DNA of 53,539 nucleotides, taken from a virus. The notes beneath the pieces were generated by a model, which searched no databases, was not told where the DNA came from, and was given only the letters and a program-made list of their open reading frames with translations. The position numbers and the translations under genes are program-made. Positions 6,701 to 15,829 of this stretch are shown here, piece by piece. Positions within the stretch are counted from its first letter, which is position 1, and each line of letters begins with the position of its first letter. The DNA lies in the IMG/VR virus record IMGVR_UViG_3300033143_002559, positions 1-53,539 of that record, one strand, 5' to 3'.

Positions 6701-9700
6701 CGCCAAACTCAGTGAGCTTCTCCTGGACATGGACGATGGGGGCAATCTTCTGAAACAGGAACCGCTTGCCTCGCTCTCGGATATGTTCCGTCAGGGTCTC
6801 ATCCGGGAGCATGGCCGCAGGATGCTCGGTATCGTCCGCGATCTCGAGGGAGTAGAAGGTGTCGGGATCAGCAATCCTCTCGACGGGGCTCAACTCATCA
6901 GCGATGACCTTTGGCACCTTGCCGAATCCTGGCGGGTTCTTCTTGGCCTGTTTGAGCGCATCAGTCAGCTCATTCTCTGCCAGCTTCGCCGCTTTTTCGG
7001 CCTCTTTCTGTGCTTCCTCGGCACTCAGGATGGCATTCTCGATGGAGTAGAGCGCGGTGGCGCCCTGGTCGCCTGTGACTGTGTACTTTTTGCCCTTCTG
7101 GAGCTCGTAGACGTCGCCGGTCGCGATCTTCTTCATAACGCCGGCAGCGGTCTCGGGGGTGATGCCCAACGACTCCGAGAATGCACGGGCGAAATCGTAG
7201 ATGGCTTTCAAGGCACGCTCGGCCACGGTCAGCTTCTTCTCGCCCTCGAAATGCTTCTCCGCAAGCTGTTGGTAGGCTTTAGCTGCTTTCTCCTCGGTCC
7301 CGTACTCCTTGAGGATGGCCTGGCGCTGCTTCTCCTCCAGAACGTTGTGGAAGGCGAAGTGGAAGGACTCGTGGTAGAGGGTGTCTGGAGTCGCGTGAGG
7401 CGCCACGAGGCTGATTATGTGGGCCCCGGTAGCCTCGTAGAAGGTGTAGCTGCCCTTGACTACAGCGGTGCCGGCGGCGAGGCGGGCCCTGACCTCATCA
7501 GGATCCATCTTGTAGGCTTTCGCCATTCGCTGAATGCTTGCCTCGCTGTGGACCTTCGGCGCGGTGAAGTTGACCTGGAGGACGGGTTGGCCCTTACGTG
7601 TTACCTGGAAGCGGCCGGGCTTGGTTTGTCTGACGCCCCACCCCCTGAAGGTGCGTCGGATGTCCTGGACGGTTGGGAGCTTGGTTTCGGTTGGTTTTTC
7701 TAGGGACTCCTGCCTGAAGTCTTTTGGGCGGGCCATTTGAGGCTTCGGCCCAAGCCCCATGTTGCCCTTGCCGGTCTTGCTGAGGAGAGCAACCGCATCA
7801 TCGACGGTGGACAGATCAGTGAGAAGGCCACGTTCGATCGCTGATTCTCGAACCTGATCTGTGTGGACCTCGACACTCTTCGCTCGAGCCTTTGTTCCAG
7901 ACACAGGCGCGGCTGTGGGTTTCGGGGCACGGAAGTATGGAAGAATATCCCTGTTCTCATCCGGCACAAACCACTTGCCGGTTTTCGGGTGTCGCTCGTA
8001 GACTTGAACCAGACCCTTCATCTCTTTTAAGAATTCGTATTGCCTCTCATGCTCCTCTCGTTCGGCCTCGATGTTCTCGTTCGCGTACTCTGCCTGCGCT
8101 CGGGCCACTTCGATGCCGTAACGCATCCCGGCCTCGTTGATCGCAAAGCCGTCCGGGTCGATTCGTCCAGGCAGGACGCGGTAGGCGCCATCGACCTTCT
8201 CGACGACACCGAGCTTCACAAACTCCTCGATCGCATCATTGACCCTGGCTATTCTGATGCCGGCCTTACCAAAGCCGGTCATCTCCATGAGCTTCTCCTG
8301 TACCTCGTCCCCTGTCAGTAATTTACCTTCATTTTGGGTGAGTACGGCAGCTACGGCCTTGGGGTACTCTGAGGTGTTTTTGGTTTGCTGGATGCGTGAT
8401 GCCTGTTTGGGCTTGAAGGTAATAGCAGGGGCGGCTTCACCCGTAACGGGGGCAATGGGTGCCGGGACCGCTCCTGCCGGTTCTATCCCGGCTTGTCCTT
8501 CTTCCTCCTTCGCAGCGATACGGTCAATCTCTGCCTCTTCACCCACCGGCACCGGAGCCCCAATCTCGTCGAGGTCGGCCTGTGTGGGCTGTACCGGCTG
8601 TTCTATCCCCCCGGGCGCCACAAGGCCCTCTAACGGCGCGGAAGGTTGGGCCTCAGTAGCGGGCACGGCGCCCTCTGGAGCGGCAGGGAGCGGCCCAGGC
8701 TCCTCGATGGGCACCATTCCAGGCTCTACGGCGGCCTCGTCCTCCGGCAAGACACTCAAATCCTCCTGGTCTGGCTGTTCCATGCCACCAGAGAGGAAGG
8801 TTTCGGCCTCTTCTGCCGCTTGCTCGAGCTGCACGATCGCATCCTCGAGTGTCACATCGGCGCGGCCCTCGATAATCCGCTCAAGGTCGATCTCCTGGCC
8901 CTGGGCCCATGCGAGGCGGTCGTTGCCCTCGAGCCACAGAGGGGCGGCATTCCAGCGGGCGTTGTTGCGGACCTCTGGAGGAATGGTGGGTCCTTCCGGC
9001 CCCCCTGCCGGCGGGAGGAGATCTTCGCCAACAGGTGCCGCAGGACCGGATGGACCCTCAATCGGTGCTACGCCTTGTTCTATCGGCGGCATTGGCTCGA
9101 ATTCAGGTACGGCAAGGGGTTGATCGCCGGGGACTCCCTCGGCCTGTTGGATGTTGCCGGGGCCGGCGCCGCCCATGATCCCACCAATGAGGGCCCCTTG
9201 AATCATCGACTCAATCACCTGGGAGATGTTTTGCTCTATGCCCTCTGGAGTCAGCCAGCTTACCTTCTCGAGCTCGCCCTTCTCTGCATGGGCTATGTCG
9301 ACCGCGGTTTGCTCAACGAGTGTTTGGATCCCCTCGGTTCCGGCCTCCTCGAGCGCCTGGCGGCCACCGGACATTACACGCGCAACGAGCGCCTTCTTGA
9401 ACGTGTCGCGGACGATAGGCACCCTCTTGAGGAGGTTAGCGATAGGCATGGCCTCGAGTGCGCCGGCCATTACGCCGTAGGTGGCCGCAATGATGTCCGC
9501 TTCCGGGCCCTCGAATCCGGCACGGGCCAGGTCCTCAGAGATAGAGCCGGTTTCCAGGCCAGCGCCGGCAGCAAAGACAAGCCCCGTACCTATCCCACCA
9601 GCTACCGCAGCTGTGCCGGCGCCACCGACGCCAGCCAGGGCAGCGGCTCCAGCGATACCGCCAGGCAGCAGGCCAGCCCCGACGATCGAGCCCATGATCG

Positions 9701-10481
9701 GGGTCTGTGTCCCGAGGGCCTGTGCGACGTACATGGTGAAGTCGTCCCACCCGTGGACATCGCCAAACTCACCGACCCTCGGGGGCGGAGCCATGAGCTC
9801 GGAGCCCACAGAGAGATCCGTAGCCATCTCACGGGCCGCATCCCCAACCTCGGTGCCTTTATTTGCGAGGTAGCCGCCGGTCTTGGTTTGGAAGAGTGGA
9901 TTTGTGTAGCCGATTCCGGTCGCGCCAGCCACAGTTGGAGAGTTTGCCAGGAACCCGGCGCCGTTCTCTATAGCGATGCCCGCCGCCCTGGTAAAGAACG
10001 CAGCGGTCTTCGAATTCGATCGCTCGAGGGCCCGGCCGTACTCAGCTACCGTGGTAGCGGCCTTCTGTGTCGGGAGGTTTGACGCTACCCCGGCGATAAC
10101 GCCGACCTTCTCCAGCGCATCCCAAATGTCGGTGCCACTCCTAACAAACGGCGAATCCCAATGGCTCTCCGTCTCCTGCTCGTTTGCCTCGTCGTCCCCA
10201 GTAATCAGCTCACGGAGAGTGCGGCGCTCGGGGGGAGCAATCTGATCCCAGTAGGCGCCGGTGCTCCTGGCTTCCTCATTGAAGCGCCTCTGTCGCTCGA
10301 TCCTCGGCAGGGCGAGAAACTCAGGGTCGTCGCGGAGGTTGTGGAGGCGGGTCCTCTGGTTCATGGCCTCGAACCCGCCGAATTTTTCGTAGTCATTCAG
10401 CAGGTTTTCGATGTACAGCCTAGAGGTGCCATCCGGGAAGGCTACGACCTCTCCGCCGGGGAATCGGAGCCGGAGGGTCAT
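3744..10481 (-). CDS. Giant polyvalent (LPD-type) virion protein, 2245 aa, with HExxH metalloprotease-like motif
   Basis: Probably an internal virion protein ejected into the host with the DNA. Residues 1-110 are helical. Residues about 130-430 are Gly/Ala-rich and hydrophobic, with potential membrane-inserting stretches (around IAGAAALAGVGGAGTAAVAG). Residues 435-700 are a Pro/Glu/Ala-rich linker. A zincin-like HESFH lies at residues 1037-1041 in a TLYHESFHFAFH context. The C-terminal third has helical regions typical of large polyvalent protein-associated domains; the segment near residue 1700 (SRNPAFAIPNAFRDAI) recalls LPD38. Polyvalent proteins of phages and conjugative elements are known to join protease, nuclease or modification domains into ejected proteins. 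It is last in the virion arm, after four small structural proteins. Enzymatic activity is inferred only from the motif. Confidence 0.8.
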   Translation of the reverse strand: MTLRLRFPGGEVVAFPDGTSRLYIENLLNDYEKFGGFEAMNQRTRLHNLRDDPEFLALPRIERQRRFNEEARSTGAYWDQIAPPERRTLRELITGDDEANEQETESHWDSPFVRSGTDIWDALEKVGVIAGVASNLPTQKAATTVAEYGRALERSNSKTAAFFTRAAGIAIENGAGFLANSPTVAGATGIGYTNPLFQTKTGGYLANKGTEVGDAAREMATDLSVGSELMAPPPRVGEFGDVHGWDDFTMYVAQALGTQTPIMGSIVGAGLLPGGIAGAAALAGVGGAGTAAVAGGIGTGLVFAAGAGLETGSISEDLARAGFEGPEADIIAATYGVMAGALEAMPIANLLKRVPIVRDTFKKALVARVMSGGRQALEEAGTEGIQTLVEQTAVDIAHAEKGELEKVSWLTPEGIEQNISQVIESMIQGALIGGIMGGAGPGNIQQAEGVPGDQPLAVPEFEPMPPIEQGVAPIEGPSGPAAPVGEDLLPPAGGPEGPTIPPEVRNNARWNAAPLWLEGNDRLAWAQGQEIDLERIIEGRADVTLEDAIVQLEQAAEEAETFLSGGMEQPDQEDLSVLPEDEAAVEPGMVPIEEPGPLPAAPEGAVPATEAQPSAPLEGLVAPGGIEQPVQPTQADLDEIGAPVPVGEEAEIDRIAAKEEEGQAGIEPAGAVPAPIAPVTGEAAPAITFKPKQASRIQQTKNTSEYPKAVAAVLTQNEGKLLTGDEVQEKLMEMTGFGKAGIRIARVNDAIEEFVKLGVVEKVDGAYRVLPGRIDPDGFAINEAGMRYGIEVARAQAEYANENIEAEREEHERQYEFLKEMKGLVQVYERHPKTGKWFVPDENRDILPYFRAPKPTAAPVSGTKARAKSVEVHTDQVRESAIERGLLTDLSTVDDAVALLSKTGKGNMGLGPKPQMARPKDFRQESLEKPTETKLPTVQDIRRTFRGWGVRQTKPGRFQVTRKGQPVLQVNFTAPKVHSEASIQRMAKAYKMDPDEVRARLAAGTAVVKGSYTFYEATGAHIISLVAPHATPDTLYHESFHFAFHNVLEEKQRQAILKEYGTEEKAAKAYQQLAEKHFEGEKKLTVAERALKAIYDFARAFSESLGITPETAAGVMKKIATGDVYELQKGKKYTVTGDQGATALYSIENAILSAEEAQKEAEKAAKLAENELTDALKQAKKNPPGFGKVPKVIADELSPVERIADPDTFYSLEIADDTEHPAAMLPDETLTEHIRERGKRFLFQKIAPIVHVQEKLTEFGEQLNEAMDGFLKAQNFSARSGALLDWLENNLFVPFTDQLAAEGVSFSDFDLFRMAAHALERNPKIFAGHVTIPKQILQKKIDALEDKGLSEGMKVRALDRGNIGTIKVIDKEAKIADVYFHNPETGLRATVSMPLDQLKNEALATAEEKVAAIDKMVADDNVPHSGIEDDHAKEILNEMRDLTGSVTFDGEAGPNTTYGGSMGRISKRFSKIVRWKENTLFKAGLLSKEELKKWRDYKHYSPMRGKDPDILDVIAGGRRLPIEAIEMYGGKMWHRALARTARSFGLDKEVTKRLGTGRGYNPGRRPAAHRALGRRSFPQHSATLELITDTMEAAVRGEKNRVAKAVWNFAQRFKNATDAKGEKLFEINRPSKRMIYDEKTGAIKEVADGLSVTKDNVYNVWIDGKLYYIRHISPEMAPFVSALNNIGPANIPAFLRGFTFVNREMSKLFTSRNPAFAIPNAFRDAITAGIKLAGEKQFEGFGLKTMTKWGSSWAILKEYARRESRDTLDKMDQEKRSRVEAFKLAGGETSFWIIPDLERQMKMLQKNLTKAKKAGKEATALVVVKQIIPFIEDYNGAIENTMRFSVYERALEMNISKDKAARLARNITVDFTQQGTVAKALTPFYIFANASLQGSKMVYDSVTKNPKARAIVGSMVPMAMTWAFAARIAGGDDPEDGIPYYDKISAYEKSRNIIIMIPGTKGKRAKIPLPWGFNVAWMLGSTMADVIVGAVPPADAAARIVASGMGAFNPIGDNDLSTLLGWQQMVVPSWYDPINDVASNKTFWGGPIRPEKRFYKKSEQYGEEAPNYNNTFSSVSKPSQDFTKFLYKHTSIDVNPENIDYLAAGYFGGLGDLINRSISLAMSLPKRRAMPAAHEMPIVKSFYGDEGTFFAPQMYRANMADHYLRWETYKDLEKTNKSAAAEFYRRHVETLRFHKMVQATEKRVRLLKDQDVKINDSRMQKLFKQFNRRYNTLEKKTLRRRIKER

Positions 10482-11377
10482 TGGCGCCTGGCCGGATTAA
10501 TCTGTCCGTCTCCACCCACGGCGTACTCATTCGCATCTTGGATTTCAGATCCAGTAAATATATCAAAAGCCTGCCCTTTAAGTCGGCCCTCTCTGGCACG
10601 GGCAAGATACTCAAGATATTGGGTTATGTGAGGCCCAAGCCTCGTCTTAGCAAGATCAGACACCTCACTGTCTATAAATTTTTGAACGATAGCGTCCCAG
10701 TTGTTGCCCTTAAATTCTGTCTCCAGTTCCGGCCAAAACTGGACAACCTCAGTCATTACTTTTGCAGCAAGAGTACTCGCCTTCTCTTCTTGCCCCATCG
10801 CAAATTTATCCCATTGCGCCTTTCCTGTTGCCGTCATGTTGCCCCTGGCGCTGGCACGAACGGACTGTTCGAGAATCGGATCTGTTGGGATACCGCCGGC
10901 CTGGGCCGTCATTCGGTCTGCGGAAGTCATCGCTGGTTTCGGAGCGATCATCATGGGATCTTTGCCGGGAACCGACATGGTGCCACCGGCCTCTATCCCG
11001 CGTCCTGTCATCAGCGTGTCAGACTTCTTGAGCCGATCCATAGCGATCTTGTGTTCCTCGTCCTCTTTCATCTGTTGCATGATGAGCTTCGCCGCGGCCT
11101 GGTCCTCACCGGAGACGCCCGCACGCCTCGAGGGGCCGTAGTGAGTGAATCTGCCACCTGGGGAGATCGACCGCTCACGACGATGGCGCGGGGTCATCAG
11201 GAAGTCGTAGAGGTCCTGGAGAGTGCTGCCCCGCGGCTCCTCTGACGGGTCCGGGCCCAGGCCGGACATATCGAGCTCTCGCGGTCCGCCGGGGACATTT
11301 GGAGGCATTGGCGGAGGACCATAGCCCCCAGTCTCGTAACCGCGCATGAGGATGTCGAGCATTTGTGGGTCAATCAT
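10478..11377 (-). CDS. Probable minor virion protein, 299 aa
   Basis: Overlaps the start of the giant gene by four bases, with GAGGGGG before its own ATG. N-terminal half is Pro/Gly/Arg-rich and disordered (PPPMPPNVPGGPRELD); residues 95-150 and 175-270 are helical. No recognised family. Position in the block of four low-complexity proteins before the giant protein suggests an internal or ejected virion component. Confidence 0.6.
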   Translation of the reverse strand: MIDPQMLDILMRGYETGGYGPPPMPPNVPGGPRELDMSGLGPDPSEEPRGSTLQDLYDFLMTPRHRRERSISPGGRFTHYGPSRRAGVSGEDQAAAKLIMQQMKEDEEHKIAMDRLKKSDTLMTGRGIEAGGTMSVPGKDPMMIAPKPAMTSADRMTAQAGGIPTDPILEQSVRASARGNMTATGKAQWDKFAMGQEEKASTLAAKVMTEVVQFWPELETEFKGNNWDAIVQKFIDSEVSDLAKTRLGPHITQYLEYLARAREGRLKGQAFDIFTGSEIQDANEYAVGGDGQINPARRQ

Positions 11378-11387
11378 AGCTTCCCCC

Positions 11388-12245
11388 TCACCGAGCGTAG
11401 AGCATCATCAGTTTGTTGCGGTTGGCGGCATTGATGGACTCTTGATCCATCTCTTGATCGTATCGGTATCTGTCGTAGTCGGTGCCGGCATCGAACCCGC
11501 CCCATCCGTGTTCCTGTTTGGCGCCCCACGCTCCGTACCGCCGACGCTCAGAATCCTCGAAGGCACGCAGCTCAAGCTCCGCGGCCTTCATCCTGCGATC
11601 GGCGTCGGCCTGTGCAGCTTGGAAATCGTACTGGTGTTGGAGAGCCGCGAAGTCACGGTCACGACCACGCTCAGACTCTCCCAGGGTGCCCATGTAGCCA
11701 CCGCCGAGCCCGCCGCCGGATGACAGCATCCCCAGGCCACCAAACTTCCGGGCTGCATCAGCCATCTCGCCGCCCATACGCTCGTCCAGGTAGGCTCCAG
11801 TAGCCGCTACCACCGCCCGCGTATCGACATTGGCGCCCGTGTTGCCCACGCCGCCCCATGAGCCGCCTTCCCAGTCTTCCCACCCAGGGATGTCCCGCAT
11901 GTCTGGGATACCTGGCAACGTACCGGCCTCGGCGTCTCTACGGGCCTTCATCAGCCAGCCGGGGGTGTTGTTCACATGGGCCCCCTGCGGCGTGTGGGTT
12001 TTGCCAGTTGGAGCCATGGGCTTGACCCAACCATTCCCCGCCCCGGTCCCATACCCGATGTTCAAAGCGCCCTGGGCAGGGGATGCGCTGTTTGGGGTTG
12101 AGCGTCCCCCTGACGGCCGGAGGTAGGTTCCGGTTCCGGGCCCGGTTCCGCCGTAGGACGGGTTGGACATTCCGGGCCCAAAGCGTCCCCCGGTCCCGCC
12201 CCGGTATCTATTCGGATCCTGCGCGTATGGTGTGTCGTAAGGCAT
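11388..12245 (-). CDS. Glycine-rich probable virion protein, 285 aa
   Basis: Residues 1-100 are Gly/Pro/Tyr/Asn-rich (RYRGGTGGRFGPGMSNPSYG), and a second Gly-rich stretch lies near 165-180 (GGLGMLSSGGGLGGG). The C-terminal third is a charged helix with heptads (FAALQHQYDFQAAQADADRR). No catalytic motif or signal. Start supported by GGGAGA 8 bases upstream. The composition resembles internal-core or ejection-associated proteins of podoviruses, an inference from context. Confidence 0.6.
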   Translation of the reverse strand: MPYDTPYAQDPNRYRGGTGGRFGPGMSNPSYGGTGPGTGTYLRPSGGRSTPNSASPAQGALNIGYGTGAGNGWVKPMAPTGKTHTPQGAHVNNTPGWLMKARRDAEAGTLPGIPDMRDIPGWEDWEGGSWGGVGNTGANVDTRAVVAATGAYLDERMGGEMADAARKFGGLGMLSSGGGLGGGYMGTLGESERGRDRDFAALQHQYDFQAAQADADRRMKAAELELRAFEDSERRRYGAWGAKQEHGWGGFDAGTDYDRYRYDQEMDQESINAANRNKLMMLYAR

Positions 12246-12248
12246 TTT

Positions 12249-12896
12249 CTATCTCCCACCCATGTACCGCATGCGTTCACGGCCACTCATGCCGCGCTTG
12301 GCGCGATTGCCAGCCATGAATTCTTTTCTATCGACTCTTTGAGGCAGGCCGAGCAGCCCTCGCTGATACTCCGCCCATTCTTTCGCCTTTTCCCGAAGTG
12401 CCTGTAGCTCCTGGGAGTTCATAAAGTTTGAGGCGGGCCCCCACGACCCGAAGCCTTGCTCCACAAAATTGATGTGCTGTTCGACGCCAGGATACTTCGA
12501 GAGGGCGTAGGTGCCCTCCGGCTCATCCTCTCGTCTCTTGCGGGTGTAGCCGAGCTCCATCCCAAGCCTGGCATCATTCGCCATCGAGTTCGCCATCTTC
12601 TGCCGGCGCTCATAGTTCCCAGGCATGTCGTACTCACTGGTGCTCCAGGGGGCCTTTTCAGCCGGTGGGTTGCCGATGTAGCCGGTAAACCCCTCCGCGA
12701 ATGGATCACGCTGGATGGTGAATTCCGAAAGGGACCTCATCTGGCCGAGAAGCTCTCGTTCGGCGGTCTGGAGCTGCTCCCGCGCTCGCGCCGGGTCCAT
12801 GCCGGCCTTCACGAGCTTTTCTTGAGCCCCTGCGCTCTTGATGGCATCCAGCATGGACATCATGTTTTCCATCTCGGGGGTCATGCCAACAGGCAT
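12249..12896 (-). CDS. Probable virion protein, 215 aa
   Basis: Met-rich helical N-terminus (MTPEMENMMSMLDAIKSA) followed by helices to residue 65, a Pro/Tyr/Asn-rich middle and a basic C-terminal tail (NRAKRGMSGRERMRYMGGR). GGAGG lies seven bases before the ATG. No family recognised. It is one of four consecutive small proteins between the beta-propeller genes and the giant polyvalent gene, likely minor structural or ejected proteins. Confidence 0.55.
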   Translation of the reverse strand: MPVGMTPEMENMMSMLDAIKSAGAQEKLVKAGMDPARAREQLQTAERELLGQMRSLSEFTIQRDPFAEGFTGYIGNPPAEKAPWSTSEYDMPGNYERRQKMANSMANDARLGMELGYTRKRREDEPEGTYALSKYPGVEQHINFVEQGFGSWGPASNFMNSQELQALREKAKEWAEYQRGLLGLPQRVDRKEFMAGNRAKRGMSGRERMRYMGGR

Positions 12897-12897
12897 T

Positions 12898-13353
12898 TTA
12901 GCCTCCAGACATCAGCGCATCGAGTATCGCGGGGTCGAAGCCGCCCCCTCCGCCGCCGGAGCTGCGATTCCCCATTGTCGGTCCGCGCCTGAAGCCCCGC
13001 TGTTTGGGCTTGTATGTTTCGGGGTGAAGCCCCCTGTTGCTCTGTCGCCACTTCTCGGTTTCCTCGCGCTTCTTCGCCCAATGATCCTGGACCTCCTGTT
13101 GCCAGGGGGCATAGACGTTCTGGCGCCACGCGGGGTCATCGTAGGTTTGCTGGTTGATCCAGTCCCCCTTTACGAGATACTCCCACTCCCCAGGGCTGGT
13201 GCCGTGGCGCGACTGTGGTTTGAGAGCGTCACGGACGGCCCGTTGCCAGTCGCCCTCGCTCCAGTCACCCCGCATTTCCTTCTTCTCGCGTTCCAGCCTT
13301 TGCCGATTTTGCGTGTACGCTCCGAGCCACACCGGGGGATTTTCGATTGGCAT
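12898..13353 (-). CDS. Probable virion protein, 151 aa
   Basis: Trp/Arg/Gln-rich protein (several EW, DW, QW pairs such as GDWSEGDWQRAV) with a C-terminal glycine run (GGGGGG) and an ending FDPAILDALMSG that resembles the start of the 299-aa protein two genes on (IDPQMLDILMRG). That shared FDP/IDP-x-x-LD-L-M motif hints at a common docking peptide. GGAGG precedes the ATG. Function unknown. Confidence 0.55.
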   Translation of the reverse strand: MPIENPPVWLGAYTQNRQRLEREKKEMRGDWSEGDWQRAVRDALKPQSRHGTSPGEWEYLVKGDWINQQTYDDPAWRQNVYAPWQQEVQDHWAKKREETEKWRQSNRGLHPETYKPKQRGFRRGPTMGNRSSGGGGGGFDPAILDALMSGG

Positions 13354-13354
13354 A

Positions 13355-15829
13355 TCAACCTCCGCTGTCTTTCTTCATTTCTTTCCCTGTGGGCAGATAG
13401 CCCAATTCGAGACCCGTAATCTTCGCTCCGGTCGCATCTACCGTACCATGTGGAATTATAAGCACTTGAAGCATAATTTGGTCGAATCCCCTACCGAGTC
13501 CGAAGATGAGCTTCCCGTCGCCCCACTCGCCGCCTTCCGGCATGGCCTGGGCAGGAACGTAGGTCCCGGCGGCCACCTGTGGCGGATACCAGTCGAGTTC
13601 CACATCAAAGGAGGTGTTGACGACGGTGATTCGATGCGCTCCATACTCAGTAAAGATATAGTCTCCGACCCTTCCGCGCACGAATGGGCGCACCGGGCCG
13701 GGGTTAACGTAAATCTTTTCGGTATCATCCAGGTCATCATCGATCTCGATTTGGCTGTCGCCGGTCTTGGTGTAGTCAAGCGGGGTACGGACTTGGGAGA
13801 TGTCCTCGACGTAGAAATCGCACTGGTCAACGAGCCAGGGAAGATCAAAAGTGGCCCCTCCGGTTTGTGGCCCGAGGGCAATGTAGCGGCTCCAGGCGGT
13901 CTCGGTCCCCGTCACGCTCGAGGTGCCAACCGAAACGGACCCCACCTGATCGGTGTCAGTCTGCCAGTCGTCATCGGACTCTTCTCTGATGCGGACGGCA
14001 ATATCCGGCCTCACGGTGGAGTCAGGATCCGCCCAGGTCCGCACCATAACCTCGTTCATGTCGCCCCGGATGCCTAGCGTCTGGAGGCGGAATGAGCCGG
14101 TTTGAAGGTCCCCGCGGTAGTGGATGACCTCTCCAGAGGACGGTTCATCCTTGCCGGTGATCGCGCCGGCCAGGTCGAGGTTCACTGTCACGAGCTCGGC
14201 CGCGGCGCCGGAGACCCTCGCGTACCCGGCATGGATCCCGTCGTGGAGGCCGTCGATGATGAAGGCCGACCGTGGCTCATACGCCTCACCGTCGATCTCC
14301 ACTTCCGGCAGCACGAGCTCCGTGATGCCCCCGGTGGAGTCGTTGACGAGCCACACGGTCCAGGGAGACTTCTGCCGGAAGATGAACAGAACTTGGTAGG
14401 TTGGGTCGAATTGGAGCCATACCGACTCAGCCGAAGCGTCCCAGTCCTCGAACTGGCTCAAATCGAACAGGCTCTCGAGGCGTGAAACCCCAACCGACAT
14501 GGCGGTGTAGATCAGGCCATCGTCAGAGACCACGTAGCCCACCCCATTGAACGAGGCCAGGTTCGAGACCGGCTTGATGCCCTCGCCGTAGTCGTCGTGG
14601 TACATCCAAGGCGCCTGAGTCGAACCGGCGTCGGTGAGGAGGGTAAGCTGGTCTGTCTCGGCAATCAGGATGCCGCTATTAATCGAGGTCATGTCGAGCA
14701 GGGAGCCGGTGCCTGGGAGATCGACGAAGAACCATCCAACACTCTCGAAGTCGTCGATGCTGCCCGGAGCTGCGTTCATTATCCGGCGCGGGTAGGGGTT
14801 CCAGAGGCCATTCGTGATGTTCCCTTCCGCATCCTCGTCGCCCTCGAACCACATGCACCCCCCGTAGACCATGTAGGCGCCAAACTGGGCAAAGCATTGG
14901 GCCCTGTACCTGTCAGAGATCGGCTGGAATGGGTTGAATGCTGGACGGCCGGCCCCGGTCACTGAGTAGCCGATGAGGAAGTCGTTCCCCAAGGTCACGA
15001 AGCGATCATCCCCGTAGCCAATGTCGGTGAACACCGCATCGTCGATGCCGGTTTGCTGCGCGAGCCAGGTCACACCGTCAGTTGAGGTTATGGTTTGGGC
15101 ATCGCTGCCGACTGCCACCAGGAGACCGCCGCTGTAGGTGATGCTCTGGTAGTCGGAGACTGTCGGGGAGGTCCGTACCGAGTAGGAATCCCCATCGTCA
15201 TCCGTGAAGAGAATTGTGGAATCGTCCCCGACGATGTAGAACCCGCCTGGGCCATAAACAACATCTCGGAGGGTTCCGCTTGCGGAGGCGCTTTTGCCAT
15301 CCCATGACGCCCCATCGTCGGTGGAGACATAGACATTGGCAGGAGAGCCTCCCACGGCCATCAGCGTGCCGCTGTGATTGTGAATGGCACGACCACCCCC
15401 GGCTGCGCTGAACGACCAAGTTAAGCCGTTGTCTGTGGTTCTGGTGGTGCCATTCACACAAACAGCACACCATATTTCAGAGGCGGCATAGGCTATCCCG
15501 TAGTGATGTTCGGTCCAGACATCCCCAACATAAATAGCCCCTTCGCGGAAATCCCACGAGACGCCATCTACGGATGAGGCAAAGACCCCTCCGGCGCAAC
15601 AGGCCATGAACATATCCGGGCTGCGGGCGACATCCAGGAACTTTAGGTATCCGCCGCCGCTCGCCATCTCGAAGGTGTAGACCTGGAATCCCTCTTCCAG
15701 CTCTTGCCCGGTCGAGTAGAGGATCGTTCCAACGTCTCCAACGATGACGGCCACCGCAGGGCTGATGACCTCATCCCAGGCAATCGCCTCTAAATCAGGA
15801 CTGGTGAGAGCGGCATCTAGGAAGCTCAC
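13355..15829 (-). CDS. BNR/Asp-box beta-propeller tail protein, 824 aa
   Basis: Residues 60-290 contain repeated Asp-box motifs (S/T-x-D-x-G-x-x-W): SVDGVSW, TTDNGLTW, STDDGASW, STDGVTW. These are the signature of sialidase-like beta-propellers. The C-terminal ~250 residues are beta-rich without repeats. It starts with GTG, overlapping the stop of the paralogue upstream (GTGA), and has GAGGAGG before it. No sialidase catalytic arginine triad was identified, so a structural role in the tail hub or nozzle, as for P22 gp10-like and podoviral tail tubular proteins, is favoured over glycan hydrolysis. Confidence 0.7.
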   Translation of the reverse strand: MSFLDAALTSPDLEAIAWDEVISPAVAVIVGDVGTILYSTGQELEEGFQVYTFEMASGGGYLKFLDVARSPDMFMACCAGGVFASSVDGVSWDFREGAIYVGDVWTEHHYGIAYAASEIWCAVCVNGTTRTTDNGLTWSFSAAGGGRAIHNHSGTLMAVGGSPANVYVSTDDGASWDGKSASASGTLRDVVYGPGGFYIVGDDSTILFTDDDGDSYSVRTSPTVSDYQSITYSGGLLVAVGSDAQTITSTDGVTWLAQQTGIDDAVFTDIGYGDDRFVTLGNDFLIGYSVTGAGRPAFNPFQPISDRYRAQCFAQFGAYMVYGGCMWFEGDEDAEGNITNGLWNPYPRRIMNAAPGSIDDFESVGWFFVDLPGTGSLLDMTSINSGILIAETDQLTLLTDAGSTQAPWMYHDDYGEGIKPVSNLASFNGVGYVVSDDGLIYTAMSVGVSRLESLFDLSQFEDWDASAESVWLQFDPTYQVLFIFRQKSPWTVWLVNDSTGGITELVLPEVEIDGEAYEPRSAFIIDGLHDGIHAGYARVSGAAAELVTVNLDLAGAITGKDEPSSGEVIHYRGDLQTGSFRLQTLGIRGDMNEVMVRTWADPDSTVRPDIAVRIREESDDDWQTDTDQVGSVSVGTSSVTGTETAWSRYIALGPQTGGATFDLPWLVDQCDFYVEDISQVRTPLDYTKTGDSQIEIDDDLDDTEKIYVNPGPVRPFVRGRVGDYIFTEYGAHRITVVNTSFDVELDWYPPQVAAGTYVPAQAMPEGGEWGDGKLIFGLGRGFDQIMLQVLIIPHGTVDATGAKITGLELGYLPTGKEMKKDSGG

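Noticed and set aside
6660-7703. 347-residue plus-strand open frame inside the giant gene
   Set aside because: Leu/Gly/Arg-rich mirror of the charged helical region on the other strand; no start signal.
8646-10082. 478-residue open frame on the plus strand inside the giant gene
   Set aside because: It is antisense to the giant gene, has no ribosome binding site and an odd composition typical of a complementary-strand shadow in GC-rich DNA. The minus-strand gene is clearly the coding one.
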